The position numbers and the translations under genes are program-made. Below are positions 32,101 to 43,194 of a stretch of DNA of 64,000 bases, piece by piece. The notes below the pieces were generated by a model. It searched no databases and was not told where the DNA came from. It saw only the letters and a list, made by a program, of their open reading frames with translations. The stretch's first letter is position 1. The number at the start of each line of letters is the position of its first letter. Origin of the DNA: Coregonus clupeaformis (Eukaryota; Chordata; Actinopteri; Salmoniformes; Salmonidae); the NCBI RefSeq assembly GCF_020615455.1, contig NW_025534368.1, positions 64,501-128,500 of the forward strand, written 5' to 3'.

Positions 32101-32200
32101 CAGTGGTGACCTGTCATTCAGGGCAGAGCCCCACCTGTTTAGCAGATGCTCTTACCCAGAGCGATTTACAGTAAGTGCATTCATCTTAAGATAGCTAGGT
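32101..32200 (+). mobile_element. hAT-type end fused to a SINE tail
   Basis: CAGTGGTGACCTGTCATTCA matches the start of the element at 33,107. It is followed by the SINE-tail motif TTTAGCAGATGCTCTTACCC. Confidence 0.5.
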
Positions 32201-32449
32201 GAGACAACCAGATAATACAGTCAAATATACAGGATACAAACATTCAATTTCAGCTAAACAATGGATAAATAGCGTTTTGCAAAATCTATTAATTAAACAT
32301 CTGAGAACAGTAATATTGAAGGTACCCATAAGCAACCATTTCTGATTAAAAAACACATGTGAAAAATTGTGGAAATAGCATTTAGGAAATACATTCTTAA
32401 TAATTCTTAAACAAAATTGTCATCTCACCTCTTAGCTTTGGTGTCATGT

Positions 32450-32610
32450 TCCACAGAGAGACTCATTTTAGAGGCAGGGACCCCCTCCTCTCTCTCCCCA
32501 GAGAGACTCATTTTAGAGGCAGGGCCCCCCTCCTCTCTCTCCCCAGAGAGACTCATTTTAGAGGCAGGGACCCCCCTCCTCTCTCTCCCCCAGAGAGACT
32601 CATTTTAGAC
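32450..32610. repeat. 57-bp minisatellite, 3 units
   Basis: The unit contains AGAGAGACTCATTTTAGAGG and CTCCTCTCTCTCCCC. The duplicate at 37,345-37,605 has more units. Confidence 0.92.
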
Positions 32611-33106
32611 CACTGACCCCTAAACAGAGATCCAACATGTTGGTTGTAGTTAACACAGTAATTCTTGAATGTGAATTGTTATCATTTATTAATTATCTCT
32701 TACAAAACATTTACTAACAGACATATGGAAACAGTCAGGCTATTTAATGCAATCAAATGAACATCTGATTGTGACATCTCTTCTCCATGTTAACTGTCAA
32801 TAATAATAATAAATCACTGTTTGTTAAGGTAGTTATAGACAGTGCAGCAACACAAGGCCATGTCTCACACTTATTTGTATTCATTAAAAGTCAGCCAATT
32901 ATTATTTTTGAATCTGTTCTTTTCTAAACGTATCTGAGAATGTAGACAGAAGGGCTAAAACGGGCTTGATTGATCTGGGGGATCAGTGATCTATACAGAA
33001 AGGTTTTTTGCAACAATTAAGAGATTTTTTATTATTTAAAGTAGGCTAGGTTATAATGTATAACAGTAATTTTTTGTGTAAAGCAGATCAAGGTCTATAC
33101 CTCAGC

Positions 33107-33700
33107 CAGTGGCGACCCGTCATTCAGGGCAGGTGGCCTTTCCTGTTTTGCATGTTATTTTGGCATTAACGTGTCACATATCAGTTTGCAAAAAATGTAA
33201 AAAATAATATATATATAATTGAGTTAATAAAGCCGCAAAAAAACATGGTCTCTTTTTTGTTTTCTTGAGTAAGGCAGCTCCAAAATGCAGGTGTTTCAGC
33301 CTAGCTCAGTGCTTTCTGTGGTGGTGGGGGCAGCCTAGCTCAGTGCTTTCTGGGGTGGTGGGTCAAGCCAGAAGACAATACAGAGCATTGCTTCGTGATT
33401 GGCTCAGTGTTCTGTCACTCATGGGGACACTACGTCACCGCCAAGTCTAAGGGTAGAGCTAGAAAATTCAAGCCCATTGGGTGCTGCCACAGAGTTACAT
33501 TAGAAGTGCCCATCCAAGAAGGTCATTGGCCAACAGATAAAATGACGTCAAATCACATTATATCTACAGTAGCTTTGATTGAACTGATCAGGTCAACATC
33601 ATACTTTCAAAATCTTAGCCAGCAGTCATCATCATGAATCAAGTCGACAATCTACAGGCAAATCCTTTTTAATCCTTGTCATATGAAGAGAAATAATGAA
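33107..33700 (+). mobile_element. Salmonid non-autonomous hAT-like element (3' truncated)
   Basis: It starts CAGTGGCGACCCGTCATTCA. The body (GTGATTGGCTCAGTGTTCTG, ATGAATCAAGTCGACAATCT) matches a very common salmonid repeat recalled from memory. It stops where the 14-bp minisatellite begins. No transposase is present. Confidence 0.6.
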
Positions 33701-33718
33701 GAGAAATGATAGGACAGC

Positions 33719-33943
33719 TGTCGGGACTCTGCTGTTGGGACTCTGCTGTTGGGACTCTGCTGTTGGGACTCTGCTGTTGGGACTCTGCTGTTGGGACTCT
33801 GCTGTCGGGACTCTGCTGATGGGACTCTGCTGTTGGGACTCTGCTGTCGGGACTCTGCTGTCGGGACTCTGCTGTTGGGACTCTGCTGTCGGGACTCTGC
33901 TGTTGGGACTCTGCTGTTGGGACTCTGCTGTTGGGACTCTGCT
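33719..33943. repeat. 14-bp minisatellite, about 16 units
   Basis: The unit GGGACTCTGCTGTT has T/C variants. Because 14 is not a multiple of 3, the translation cycles through all frames without stops on both strands, so the ORFs over it are by-products. Confidence 0.95.
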
Positions 33944-34339
33944 TTATGTCGGCCCCAACAGTTTGTGGCCACCGCTTTCTCACCGTTATAGTGCAATGAA
34001 TATATTGTTTAGTGTTGTGTTGTGGAGTGGCTTTGCTGGCATGCATCCCCCTTTATTTATGTTTTGCCCCACCAAGATTGACATGCTAAAATCACTACTG
34101 ACCTCAGCTATAGCCTAGATGACCAGCCTAAACCTGTTCAGATCAGTTCCCATAACGTTATAACAGTAACAGTAGCAGGAGCCTAGTCCTGATACAGATG
34201 GAGGTCTATACCTCAGCTATAGCCTACATATCCTAGATGACCAGCCTAAACCTGTTCAGATCAGTTCCCATAACGTTATAGACCTACCAGTAGCAGGACA
34301 GAGCATGTAGCCTAGGCATGAGCAATATGTGTATGTGTT

Positions 34340-34442
34340 ATTTCATAGTTTTGATGTCTTCACTGTTGTTCTACAATGTAGAAAACAGTAAAAATAAAGA
34401 CAAATCCTGGAATGAGTAGGTGTGTCCAAACTTTGACTGGTA
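34340..34442 (-). mobile_element. Tc1-like terminal fragment
   Basis: AATGAGTAGGTGTGTCCAAA and CTTTGACTGGTACT are typical of one fish Tc1 end. No transposase is left. Confidence 0.55.
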
Positions 34443-34708
34443 CTATACCTCAGCTATACCCTACATATCCTAGATGACCAGCCTAAACCTGTTCAAATCA
34501 GTTCACATAGGCTATCAGTAGCAGGATTGATCACCTACAAATCGGTTTTCAGTCCAAATAACAGGGCATGTAGCCTAGGCCAAATTTTTCAAAACATTTC
34601 CTAAAGAGACCACCTGGGCCCGGATTCCCAAAAGCACCTGAAGGCTAAGTTAATCGTTAGAACCTTTGTAGGAGTATTGTTAAATCTCCAAGCTCTTTCC
34701 CAAAACCA

Positions 34709-35205
34709 TTGTTTCTTTATTTTTACTATTTTCTACATTGTAGAATAAGAGTGAAGACATAAACATTATGAATTATGAATATGGAATCATGTAGTAACCC
34801 AAAAAGTGTTAAACAAATCAAAATATATGTTGTATTTGAGATTCTTTAAATAGCCACCCTTTGCCTTGATGACAGCTTTGCACACTCTTGGCAATCTCTC
34901 AACCAGCTTCATGAGGTAGTCACCTGGAATGCATTTCAATTATCAGGTGTGCCTTCTTTTAATCTGCCATTTAGCAGACATTTTTATCCAAAGCGACTTA
35001 CAGTCATGTGTACATAATTGTTTACGTATGGGTGGTCCCGGGGATCGAACCCACTATCCTGGCATTACAAGCGCCATGCTCTACCAATTGAGCTACAGAG
35101 GACCACATTTGTCATTTGTTCTTAAACGGATGAGGATGTAATTTGTTCTTAAAAGTTAATTTGTGGAATTTCTTTCCTTCTTAATGCGTTTGAGCCAATC
35201 AGTGC
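34709..35205 (-). mobile_element. Tc1-like fragment interrupted by a SINE
   Basis: TTTATTTTTACTATTTTCTA, then TTTGCCTTGATGACAGCTTT and TTCATGAGGTAGTCACCTGG belong to a fish Tc1-like element. A SINE (34,967-35,104) sits inside and the remainder continues (AAAAGTTAATTTGTGGAATT) to about 35,205. Confidence 0.65.
34967..35104 (-). mobile_element. tRNA-derived SINE
   Basis: On the minus strand a tRNA-like head (TAGCTCAATTGGTAGAGCAT ... GGGTTCGATCCCC) is followed by CTTTGGATAAAAATGTCTGC. It is the SmaI-type head also seen at 11.77 kb. Confidence 0.82.
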
Positions 35206-35378
35206 TAGAGGCGTCACTACAGACCCTGGTTCTATTCCAGGCTGTATCACAACCGGCTGTGATTGGGAGTCCCATAGGGCTGCGCACAATTGCCCCAGCG
35301 TCGTCCGGGGTAGGCCGTCATTGTAAATAAGAACTTGTTCTTAACTGACTTGTCTACTTAAATAAAGGTTAAATTAAA
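35206..35378 (+). mobile_element. Salmonid SINE, second family
   Basis: CCTGGTTCTATTCCAGGCTG is the B-box region. Then come GATTGGGAGTCCCATAGGGC and the tail TTGTTCTTAACTGACTTGTC, ending with A/T-rich sequence. The 5' part of the head is missing. Confidence 0.82.
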
Positions 35379-35639
35379 AAGGTTGAGTCTCTAGATTCCC
35401 TTGCTGCTCTGGATAAATAATGAAATGGTTGTCATAGTGATTTAAACTGGGACTGGTTATCTCCAAACTCTGAGACCATGTCATTTGTTACATTTCACCC
35501 AATTGATAAAGGCAGCTAGAAGGCTGAACCCAGAAGACAACTCTAAATCAACACTTACTGATATTATCCTCAAATCCTTTCACTCATATTATAATGTATC
35601 TTTGTTCAACGGATGTCGGGAAGCCTATGATATCAATAG
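35379..35639. other. Spacer without recognisable features
   Basis: A 60-codon ORF (35,485) shows no family resemblance. Confidence 0.4.
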
Positions 35640-35978
35640 TGTAGCAAACAGCGTGGTAGGGCGGTAAACCCAGGTCACTGGCGAAAAAGGCAAACACCCT
35701 ACGCATCACAGCAATGGGAATTGTAACCTGACTCACACTGTCCCCTACAAAAGTCCCATGCTTCGACTACTCAAACCCCCTCACACATCCAGGCCATAAA
35801 TTCTGATGGCCTCACAGACACCATACTACTTCTGACACCAATGTAGCGAACAGCGGGGCAGGGAAGCGAACCCAGGTTGCATGTGTAAAAGGCAAACAAC
35901 CTACGCATCACGCCACAGGCGCCAATTGGGTTAATTGGTTGGAATTGTGACGTGGCTCATTTAGCGAGGATCACTACA
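35640..35978 (-). mobile_element. TRIM-like miniature LTR element, copy 2
   Basis: The left LTR 35,640-35,749 (TGTAGCAAAC...CCCTACA) and right LTR 35,842-35,978 (TGTAGCGAAC...CACTACA) are similar. The interior is only 92 bases and ends with the primer-site sequence complementary to CTTCTGACACCA, as in copy 1. The whole element is 339 bases with no coding capacity. ATAG lies close to each side (two extra bases on the right). Confidence 0.75.
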
Positions 35979-36540
35979 CTATAGTGGAACTATGATACAA
36001 TTACAGTTATCATATGAAATGTTAAATGTAGAACTATAATATATGAATATATTGAATTTGATTTGCCCAGATTCAGTTAGCTCCATTTTGTATGATTAAA
36101 CTGACACGTACCTGTCTCAGTTGAAGTCGACTGTTAGGTCTGAGTGTTTTACTTCCATTCAGTACTAAAATTACACCAGACATTACATTTCTCTACCACT
36201 TTATAATAATCCATGGAAAGATTCTCACCTTGTAGCCTGAATTCACAACCAGAACATGTCAAGTCATTGAGATATCTACTGTTCTGCTGAGAGAGCACCT
36301 TCCTGATGACTAGCGCTCTGTATATTCTAATGGGTGAAGTCTGATCTGGAATGTGAAGCTAACTGAAATCTAGATAAGCTTTGAAAAAACAGTATATCTA
36401 GCTTGCATCATAGTCCACCCCTCAGGCTAAGTTCAGGTTTCAGCATGAGGCAGACATCAACAGCCGAGTTGTAGGCTACAACCTGGGTCGTATTCATTAG
36501 TTTACACTGCAGCCAACAGTTTTAAAATGTTGCAATAAAC
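35979..36540. other. Spacer, end of segmental duplication unit 1
   Basis: No coding features. The last 150 bases recur at 40,067-40,215. Confidence 0.5.
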
Positions 36541-36544
36541 TTTT

Positions 36545-36765
36545 TTTTTTGTGTCATTTAGCAGACACTCTCATCCAGAACGACTTACAGTTAGTGAGTG
36601 CATACATTATTATTCATACTGCCCCCCTGTGGGAATCGAACCCACAACCCCGGCATTGCAAACACCATTCTCTACCAACTGAGCTACATCCCTGCCAGCA
36701 ATTCCCTCCCCTACCCTGGGCCCATTGTGCACCACCCCTCTCCCGGTCGCAGCCGGCTACGACTT
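36545..36765 (-). mobile_element. Salmonid composite tRNA-derived SINE
   Basis: This is the reverse-complement counterpart of the element at 11.63-11.9 kb: the plus strand shows GGGAATCGAACCCACAACCC, TGAGCTACATCCCTGCCAGC and CTCCCCTACCCTGGGCCCAT. It has the tRNA-like boxes and the TCATTTAGCAGACACTCTCA tail. Confidence 0.85.
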
Positions 36766-37044
36766 TACTTTCTTTTTACTTTTCTCTTTTTTAAATTTGA
36801 AATTTGAAAAGGAATTTTCCCACACAGCAGGAAATGCATACTTGTAATGTATTCAAGGTTTAAAAAGGCTTCTAAAGTTTATAATTTCCACTTCAAAATT
36901 TCAGACTTATTTTGCTATAATGAAAAATGTATCAACCCCCTACAAAAAATTCCATTAATTATAATCCAAATAATAATTCACATTTCCTGTTGCTGCAGGA
37001 TTATTTTCCTGCTGAGAGAAACTGGGTGAAATGAAGACATGGCA
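36766..37044. other. AT-rich spacer
   Basis: No features recognised. Confidence 0.4.
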
Positions 37045-37344
37045 TCTGTAAGTGCATTCATCTTACGATAGCTAGGTGAGACAACCACATATCACAGTCA
37101 TATATTCAGGATACAAACATTTTATTCTAGCTGAACATTGGAAATGTAGTGTTTTGCAAACAACAACCCAAAAAATTCATACACATTTAAAATCTATGAA
37201 TTAAAAATCTGAGAAAAGTAATATTAGCAATAAATTATATTTTTAAAAAACACGTGATTATTTTGGGGAAATAGCGTTTTGGATATAAACATAATAAATT
37301 ATTCATAAAATTGTCATCTCAGCTCTTAGCTTTGGTGTCATGTT

Positions 37345-37605
37345 CCCCAGAGAGATGCATTTTAGAGGCAGGGCCCCCTCCACTCTCTCCCCAGAGAGAC
37401 TCATTTTAGAGGCAGGGCCCCCCCTCCCCTCTCTCCCCAGAGAGACTCATTTTAGAGGCAGGGCCCCCCTTCTCTCTCTCCCCAGAGATACTCATTTTAG
37501 AGGCAGGGGCCCCCTCCTCTCTCTCCCCCAGAGAGACTCATTTTAGAGGCAGGGACCCCCCTCCTCTCTCTCCCCAGAGAGACTCATTTTAGACCACTGA
37601 CCCCT
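37345..37605. repeat. 57-bp minisatellite, about 5 units
   Basis: The same unit as at 32,450-32,610, with a different copy number, showing expansion or loss since the duplication. Confidence 0.92.
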
Positions 37606-37739
37606 AAACAGAGATGCAGCATGTTAGTTGTGGTGAACACAGTGACAACTCATTCTAGAATGTCAATTGTTCTCTTTTATTCATTATCTCTTAGAAATAA
37701 AACATTTACTAACAGACATATCCAAACAGTCAGGTGATT

Positions 37740-38329
37740 TAATTTAATCACAGGAACATTGTTACGTTCCCCAACAAGATTATAAAACATTGTCTCTCAA
37801 ACAGAAGAAGGAACTAACAAAGAGTCACTAACAACAACCAAAACGAAACAGGTGGTTTTAGGAGGGGTTCTGAAAGACACTCATGGGGGTGTCCACTAGT
37901 GGTGGGAAACAGAGGCTTTCTGAACGCTTTGGGGCTTTCACCAAATTGTGCCGAAAATGCCATTGATAGATTTGAGTGCTAATAAACAACATTTAGTTAG
38001 AATGTGGGGTTCGCTTTTTGCCTCCAGGTTCACTATGTTTTCAAAATGATGCATCTGTGGTATTATTTAGGAAACTAAATACAGAAGATTATCATAGGTT
38101 ACACTTAAATAAAACAAATTATTTGAACAACAATGGGAAATCCCAATCCCCGTCCCTACCTGCTGAGCTCCCATTCAGGGGCTACAAACTGGAAGACATC
38201 AAACTAAATGTATAAATAAGGTGTCCAGTAGAGGTCAGTGTTTGAAAGAGACTTTGCTTTGGAAAAAGCACCGGCGCCAGGGAGAAATCAGTGAGATCTC
38301 TCACATTTTGTGAGGCCGGTTGGACGTAT
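37740..38329. other. Unassigned sequence inside unit 2
   Basis: No counterpart in unit 1. It may be a decayed transposon but I find no clear ends. Confidence 0.3.
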
Positions 38330-38770
38330 TGCCAAATTCTCTAAAACAACGTTGGAGGCAGCTTATGGTAGAGAAATTAACATTCAATTATCTGTCAACA
38401 GCTCTGGTGGACATTCCTGCTGTCAGGATGCCAATGGCACGCTCCCTCAAAACCTGAGACATCTGTGGCATTGTGTTGTGTGACAAAACTGCACATTTTC
38501 CAGTGGCCTTTTATTGTCCCCAGCACAAGGTGTACCTGTGTAATGATCATGCTGTTTAATCAGCTTCTTGATATTCCACCCCTGTCAGGTGGAAGGATTA
38601 TCTTGGCAACAGAGAAATGCTCACTAACAGGGATGTTAACACATTTGTGCACAAAATTGGAGAGAAATAAGCTTTTTGTGCGAATGGAACATTTCTGGGA
38701 TCTTTTATTTCAGCTCATGAAACCTGAGACCAATACTTTACTATGTTGCGTTTATATTTTTGTTCAGTAT
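38330..38770 (-). mobile_element. Tc1-like 3' fragment
   Basis: The stretch from GTCAACAGCTCTGGTGGACA to TTTATATTTTTGTTCAGTA matches one end of a common salmonid Tc1-like family recalled from memory. No intact transposase. Confidence 0.65.
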
Positions 38771-39114
38771 AGAAAAAAACACAAAGCCTCCAGCAGAGGT
38801 CAATGCTCTTCTGACAGCTGTCAGATGGTAGTGTGATGTCCGAAGCTTCGACCGTCATCATCACGCAGTATTGTTACTTTGATACAAGCATTGATACGTT
38901 GTGTCAAATCAGAAGTGCTTTGAAAACTGCAACGGCACATCGTAGCTCGGTATTAATCGACCAATCCCTAGTGTTCACTGAATGTTGACTACCAACAAGA
39001 AAGTGGTACCTAAAAGACTCCCACCATGAGTGCCCATTGAAGTGGCTCCAGACGAGGACATCTGAAATAAAAACCCTCCTACTTACAATATGGAATAAAA
39101 GAACAAGTGGAGCA

Positions 39115-39350
39115 AACCAAACCAGACCAGACCAGACCACACCAAACCAGACCAAACCAGACCAGACCAAACCAGACCAAACCAGACCAGACCAAACCAG
39201 ACCAAACCAGACCAAACCAGACCAAACCAGACCAGACCAAACCAGACCAAACCAAACCAGACCAGACCAGACCACACCAAACCAAACCAGAGCAAACCAG
39301 ACCAAACTAGACCAAACCAAACCAAACCAAACCAAACCAGACCAAACCCT
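39115..39350. repeat. Pentamer array (ACCAG/ACCAA)n
   Basis: About 46 units of ACCAR with no clear higher order. One strand is almost free of T. It yields long frames on both strands that are not genes. Confidence 0.95.
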
Positions 39351-40215
39351 GGGAGATACAAGACAGAAAGACTTTGTTCATCAACTTAAAGAAGCAGAGT
39401 TACAAAGAGGTGCCAGTCTTCTAACATCTCTAAGGCCAACCAGAACACTGGACCAGCTGCTCTTCAATATCACATAACAGATGGAACCCTTCTGACTAAA
39501 GAGATGACAAGCCAGCACAGGCATAAGCATACTGTCTATTGAGGTGGCGCCAAGAGGTGCGGCCAACATGCTAACGTCCAACCTCAAAATATAAATGGAA
39601 ATACCAAAGCCTGTAACAACATGTAGTCGTGACTGATATCTTTCATCTCATCTCCTGTTACTGTTTGTTTAGGTAGTTATAGACAGTGCAGCAACACAAG
39701 GCCACATTCCTCTCAGCCCTTCCACTCTCTCAGGCTAATGTGTATTTATTAAAAGTAGACTATTTCTTTCAATCTGTTATTTTCTAAACGTATCTGAGAA
39801 TGTAGACAGAAGGGACAAAATGGACATGATTGATCTGAGGGGGATCAGATCCGTACAGAAAGGTTTTTTGCAACAAGTAGGAGATTTATATTATGTAAAG
39901 TAGGCTAGGTTATAATATATAACAGAGGTTTGTTAGTGAAATGCAGATGGAGGTCTATACCTCATCTATAGCCTACATATCCTAGAAGACCAGCCTAAAC
40001 CTGTTCAGATCAGTTCACATAGGTTATCAGTAGCAGGATTGATCACCTACAAATCGGTTTTAACCAGTATATCTAGCTTGCATCATAGTCCACCCCTCAG
40101 GCTACATACAGGTTACAGCATGAGGCAGGCATCAACAGCCGAGTTGTAGGCTACAACCTGGGTCGTATTCATTAGTTTACTCCGCAGCCAACAGTTTTAA
40201 AATGTTGCATAAACA

Positions 40216-40482
40216 GTTTACTCCAAACGCTGTCCAACGTGACCTAAACGGTTTCTGTTGCCAAACGTTTTGCTACGGTGGGCACTAATGAACACACACA
40301 ACCTGTTTTGAGGAAGTGTAAATTGTTGTTAGTCTTTCCACTGTATTTATTTGTCTCTCTTTCTCACGAAATACCTTCCTGAGTGAAAAGCGTTAACAGT
40401 AGATTAGAAAGAGAAAATGTTGTTGCTTGTTGTGTTTTAAGCCTGTTTTGAGAAGACAAGTCTATAGACCTATGATACAGTA
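40216..40482. other. Spacer
   Basis: No features recognised. Confidence 0.4.
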
Positions 40483-40699
40483 CACTCTTAGAGAAAAGAG
40501 TTCCAAAAGGGTCCTCTGGCTGTCCCCATAGGAGAACGCTTTTGGGTTCCAGGTAAAACCCTTCTGGCTTCCATGTAGAACCCTCTGTGGAAAGGATTCT
40601 TCATGGAACCCAAAAGGGTTCTACCTAGGACCAAAAAGGGTTCTACAAAGGGTTCTCCTATGGGGACAGCCAAAGAACCCTTTTAGATTCTAGATAGTG
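40483..40699. mobile_element. Hairpin MITE with TA target duplication
   Basis: A 217-base imperfect palindrome begins CACTCTTAGAGAAAAGAGTT and ends CTTTTAGATTCTAGATAGTG, flanked by TA on each side. Repeated GGGTTCTACC-type motifs occur inside. TA target and ends fit a Tc1/mariner-related MITE. Confidence 0.75.
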
Positions 40700-40825
40700 T
40701 AGGAGTGATCACCCTGGGGCACTCAGATGGAAACAGAACGAATTCACCCCACGCATCTAATTTATATCCAAAACATGTTAAGGAGAGTAGGCCTATTATA
40801 ACACTGTCCACAAAACATATAATCA

Positions 40826-41135
40826 ACTATATTAATACACATAACAATATCATCAACTATATTAATACACATAACAATATCATCAACTATATGAATACAC
40901 ATAACAATATAATCAACTATATTAATACACATAACAATATCATCAACTATATTAATACACATAACAATATCATCAACTATATTAATACACATAACAATAT
41001 CATCAACTATATTAATACACATAACAATATCATAAACTATATTATACACATAACAATATCATCAACTATATTAATACACATAACAATATCATCAACTATA
41101 TTAATACACATAACAATAACATCAACTATATTAAT
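40826..41135. repeat. 30-bp minisatellite, about 10 units
   Basis: The unit contains ATCAACTATATTAATACACA then TAACAATATC. One unit has lost a base. Since 30 is a multiple of 3, it gives a periodic 10-residue frame that is not a real gene. Confidence 0.95.
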
Positions 41136-41731
41136 ATCATAACAATCGTCGTCTTACCTTTTATATGTCTCTCAATAGAAGTAGAGTCTGGAATGATCAT
41201 TCGGGTGGTGGAAAGTTCCTTTAGTTTGTTCTGCTCATTTCCATATCAGGTTCTACCTGTTCTCTCTCCCACTCCCTGTCTCTTTATAGCTCTTACAATG
41301 TGCCTTGGCATACATTCTACAAGTGTCTGGAACTCCAAATGTAGTTCTGATTTAGTGTTCCAAATGAAAACAATTTGATTAAACAGGTTAATATGGTTAA
41401 AATACATTAAGACTGAGTAATGCTGTGATTGTTTTTATTATTTTGTATTGAAATGTTTGACTTTATTTTTCCCTATGTCCTTTCAATATAGGAACAATTT
41501 GTGAAATGACAGCCTTCTGTAAATATGGACAAAAGTCTATGGATTCATTTGATGGTATGTGTCTTGCAACATTATGTAAAATGACAGGTTGAGAAACACT
41601 ACATCTTCCTAGGTGCATATGTGAGAAGGAACGCAAACTGTCTCCCTATGTGTGTGCCATCCCTAAACATCAAGTGTTTGTGGTTCATTAAAATGTTTAT
41701 TGTCAAGGTTTAAAAAAAAATATATATATAT
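41136..41731. other. Spacer ending in a short (TA)n run
   Basis: No gene recognised. The TA run at 41,720-41,731 is the target of the next element. Confidence 0.5.
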
Positions 41732-42070
41732 TGTGATGTCACGAGAGGCTGTGTCCGAGGGACGTTACATCCCCTGAGGTGGCTGCAAACCCAGACAGCT
41801 ATGGCTCCATCTGCTGGTATGGTCGGGAACTCCAACCCTCTGTGGCCAATCTTCCCACGCAGCTGAAACCAATCAGGGGCTGATAGGCTGGAGTTGTTTT
41901 TGGAAGGGAAGAGACGGTCTGGAGGGTGGGCTCGGGGAAGAAGAGAATTGTGTTATAATTTCGTTAGTTGCCGAAGACCTTTAATAAAAATCCTTGTTTT
42001 GGTTGAACCTGGACTCCTTGCACTACTTGGGCAACCCCCGCTGGAAGCGGTAGCCTCTCGTGGCATCACA
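41732..42070 (+). repeat. 5' LTR of the Gmr1-like element
   Basis: It is 339 bases, starting TGTGATGTCACGAGAGGC and ending GCCTCTCGTGGCATCACA. It has an AATAAA signal near 41,983. It lacks the 265-base segment present in the LTRs at 17.1 and 19.7 kb. Confidence 0.92.
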
Positions 42071-42111
42071 GATGGTGGAGAATACGGGCACGCCTCGCGT
42101 TAATAGTGCAT

Positions 42112-43190
42112 GTCAGAGGAGGATACCGAAGGTTTGATCACCCAGTTTTCCAAGTTGGCCGTAGGCTCCCCGCCCGACTGAAATGGAGGACATATTGAAA
42201 GCCCTTGTTGCTGGCCAGCAAGCCCAGATGCAAGCAAACGTGGCTCTCTTGGAGGAGCAAAAGAAAGCCAACCTTCTGAAGGCAGAGGAGTTGCAGTTGC
42301 AGAGACAGAGGGTGGTCCAAAATACCCGCCCAATAAAGGCAAGTGACTTTATATCTAAGATGGGAGCTACCGATGACATTGAGGCATACCTGCATGCATT
42401 TGAGGCCACGGCCACTAGGGGAAGCCTGGCCCAAGCCACAGTGGGTTGGTCTGTTAGCCCCCTTCCTAACCGGGGAAGCGCTTGAATGCTGTCCGGGGAC
42501 CTGGGCCCTGACCAGGTTACTGACTATGATGCCCTGGAAGTCTGAGATCCTCAGCAGATATGGACTCACAAAATTTGGTATGGCCCAGCGCTTCACAGTT
42601 GGACCTTCCAACCAGACCAACCTCCTCGGGCGCAGATGCATGAACTTGTCCGAATCGCAAGGAAATGGCTGGATCCGCAGAGGAATACAGCAGCGGCGGT
42701 GGTGGAGGCCGTTGTGGTGGATCGTTACCCACGCGCCCTGCCTTATGAGGCAAAACGGTTCATCAGTCAACAGGCCTTGACCACGGCTGATCTGACCGTG
42801 GAAGCTGTGGAAAAGTACCAGGCCACAGCGGAGATGCTGAATGCTTCCCGAAAAGACCCCAGGAGTGCGGCCCCACCACAAATGGGAAGAACCCGTCCAA
42901 AGGACCCCCAAGGTCTCGAACCCAGCCACGTCAGGACTTATCCCGGCTCCAGGGGGAGCCAGAAACCAGGCGGGTCCAAGAAGAGTACACCAGGAGGGGG
43001 AAACTCGACAGTGTTACCGGTGTGGGGAGATGGGACATATCTCCTGGCAGTGTGGGAAACCAGCCGATGAACCTATGCCCACTGCGGAGTCCTCCAGCTC
43101 AGCACCCACACACCGGGTTGCCTCGCTCTTGGGAGTCGAGATGGCGGCCCAGATCGACCCCCCACCTGCCCGGTAACTGTGAATCACCAT
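42112..43190 (+). pseudogene. Gag of the Gmr1-like element, frameshifted
   Basis: ATG at 42,112, then a frame change at an extra C near 42,175. The second frame (42,183-42,485) holds the N-terminal helix and the SCAN-like capsid block (GATDDIEAYLHAFEATATRG). Further pieces run through VVEAVVVDRYPRALPYEAKR and the zinc knuckle CYRCGEMGHISWQC at 43,012-43,053. Sequence is nearly the same as the gag at 17.7-18.8 kb, but the indels are at different places. Confidence 0.87.
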
Positions 43191-43194
43191 GATG

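Larger units (their letters stand above)
32160..36540 (+). repeat. Segmental duplication, unit 1
   Basis: Several blocks recur in the same order in unit 2 (37,045-40,215). Examples are GTAAGTGCATTCATCTTA with the 57-bp minisatellite, GCAGCAACACAAGGCCA, and the closing block around CAGTATATCTAGCTTGCATC. Insertions of mobile elements make the units differ in length. Confidence 0.8.
37045..40215 (+). repeat. Segmental duplication, unit 2
   Basis: See unit 1. It lacks the TRIM, the SINEs and the hAT-like element of unit 1 and carries its own Tc1 fragment and pentamer array. Confidence 0.8.

Noticed and set aside
35030..35105. Functional tRNA gene on the minus strand
   Set aside because: SINE head followed by the SINE tail; the same family occurs at 11.77 and 36.6 kb.
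38904..39477. Trp/Val/Leu/Gly-rich and Thr/Lys/Pro/Asn-rich ORFs on opposite strands
   Set aside because: Translation of the ACCAR pentamer array; no flanking coding sequence.
40705..41142. 145-codon Asn/Ile-rich ORF
   Set aside because: Translation of the 30-bp minisatellite, a multiple of three.
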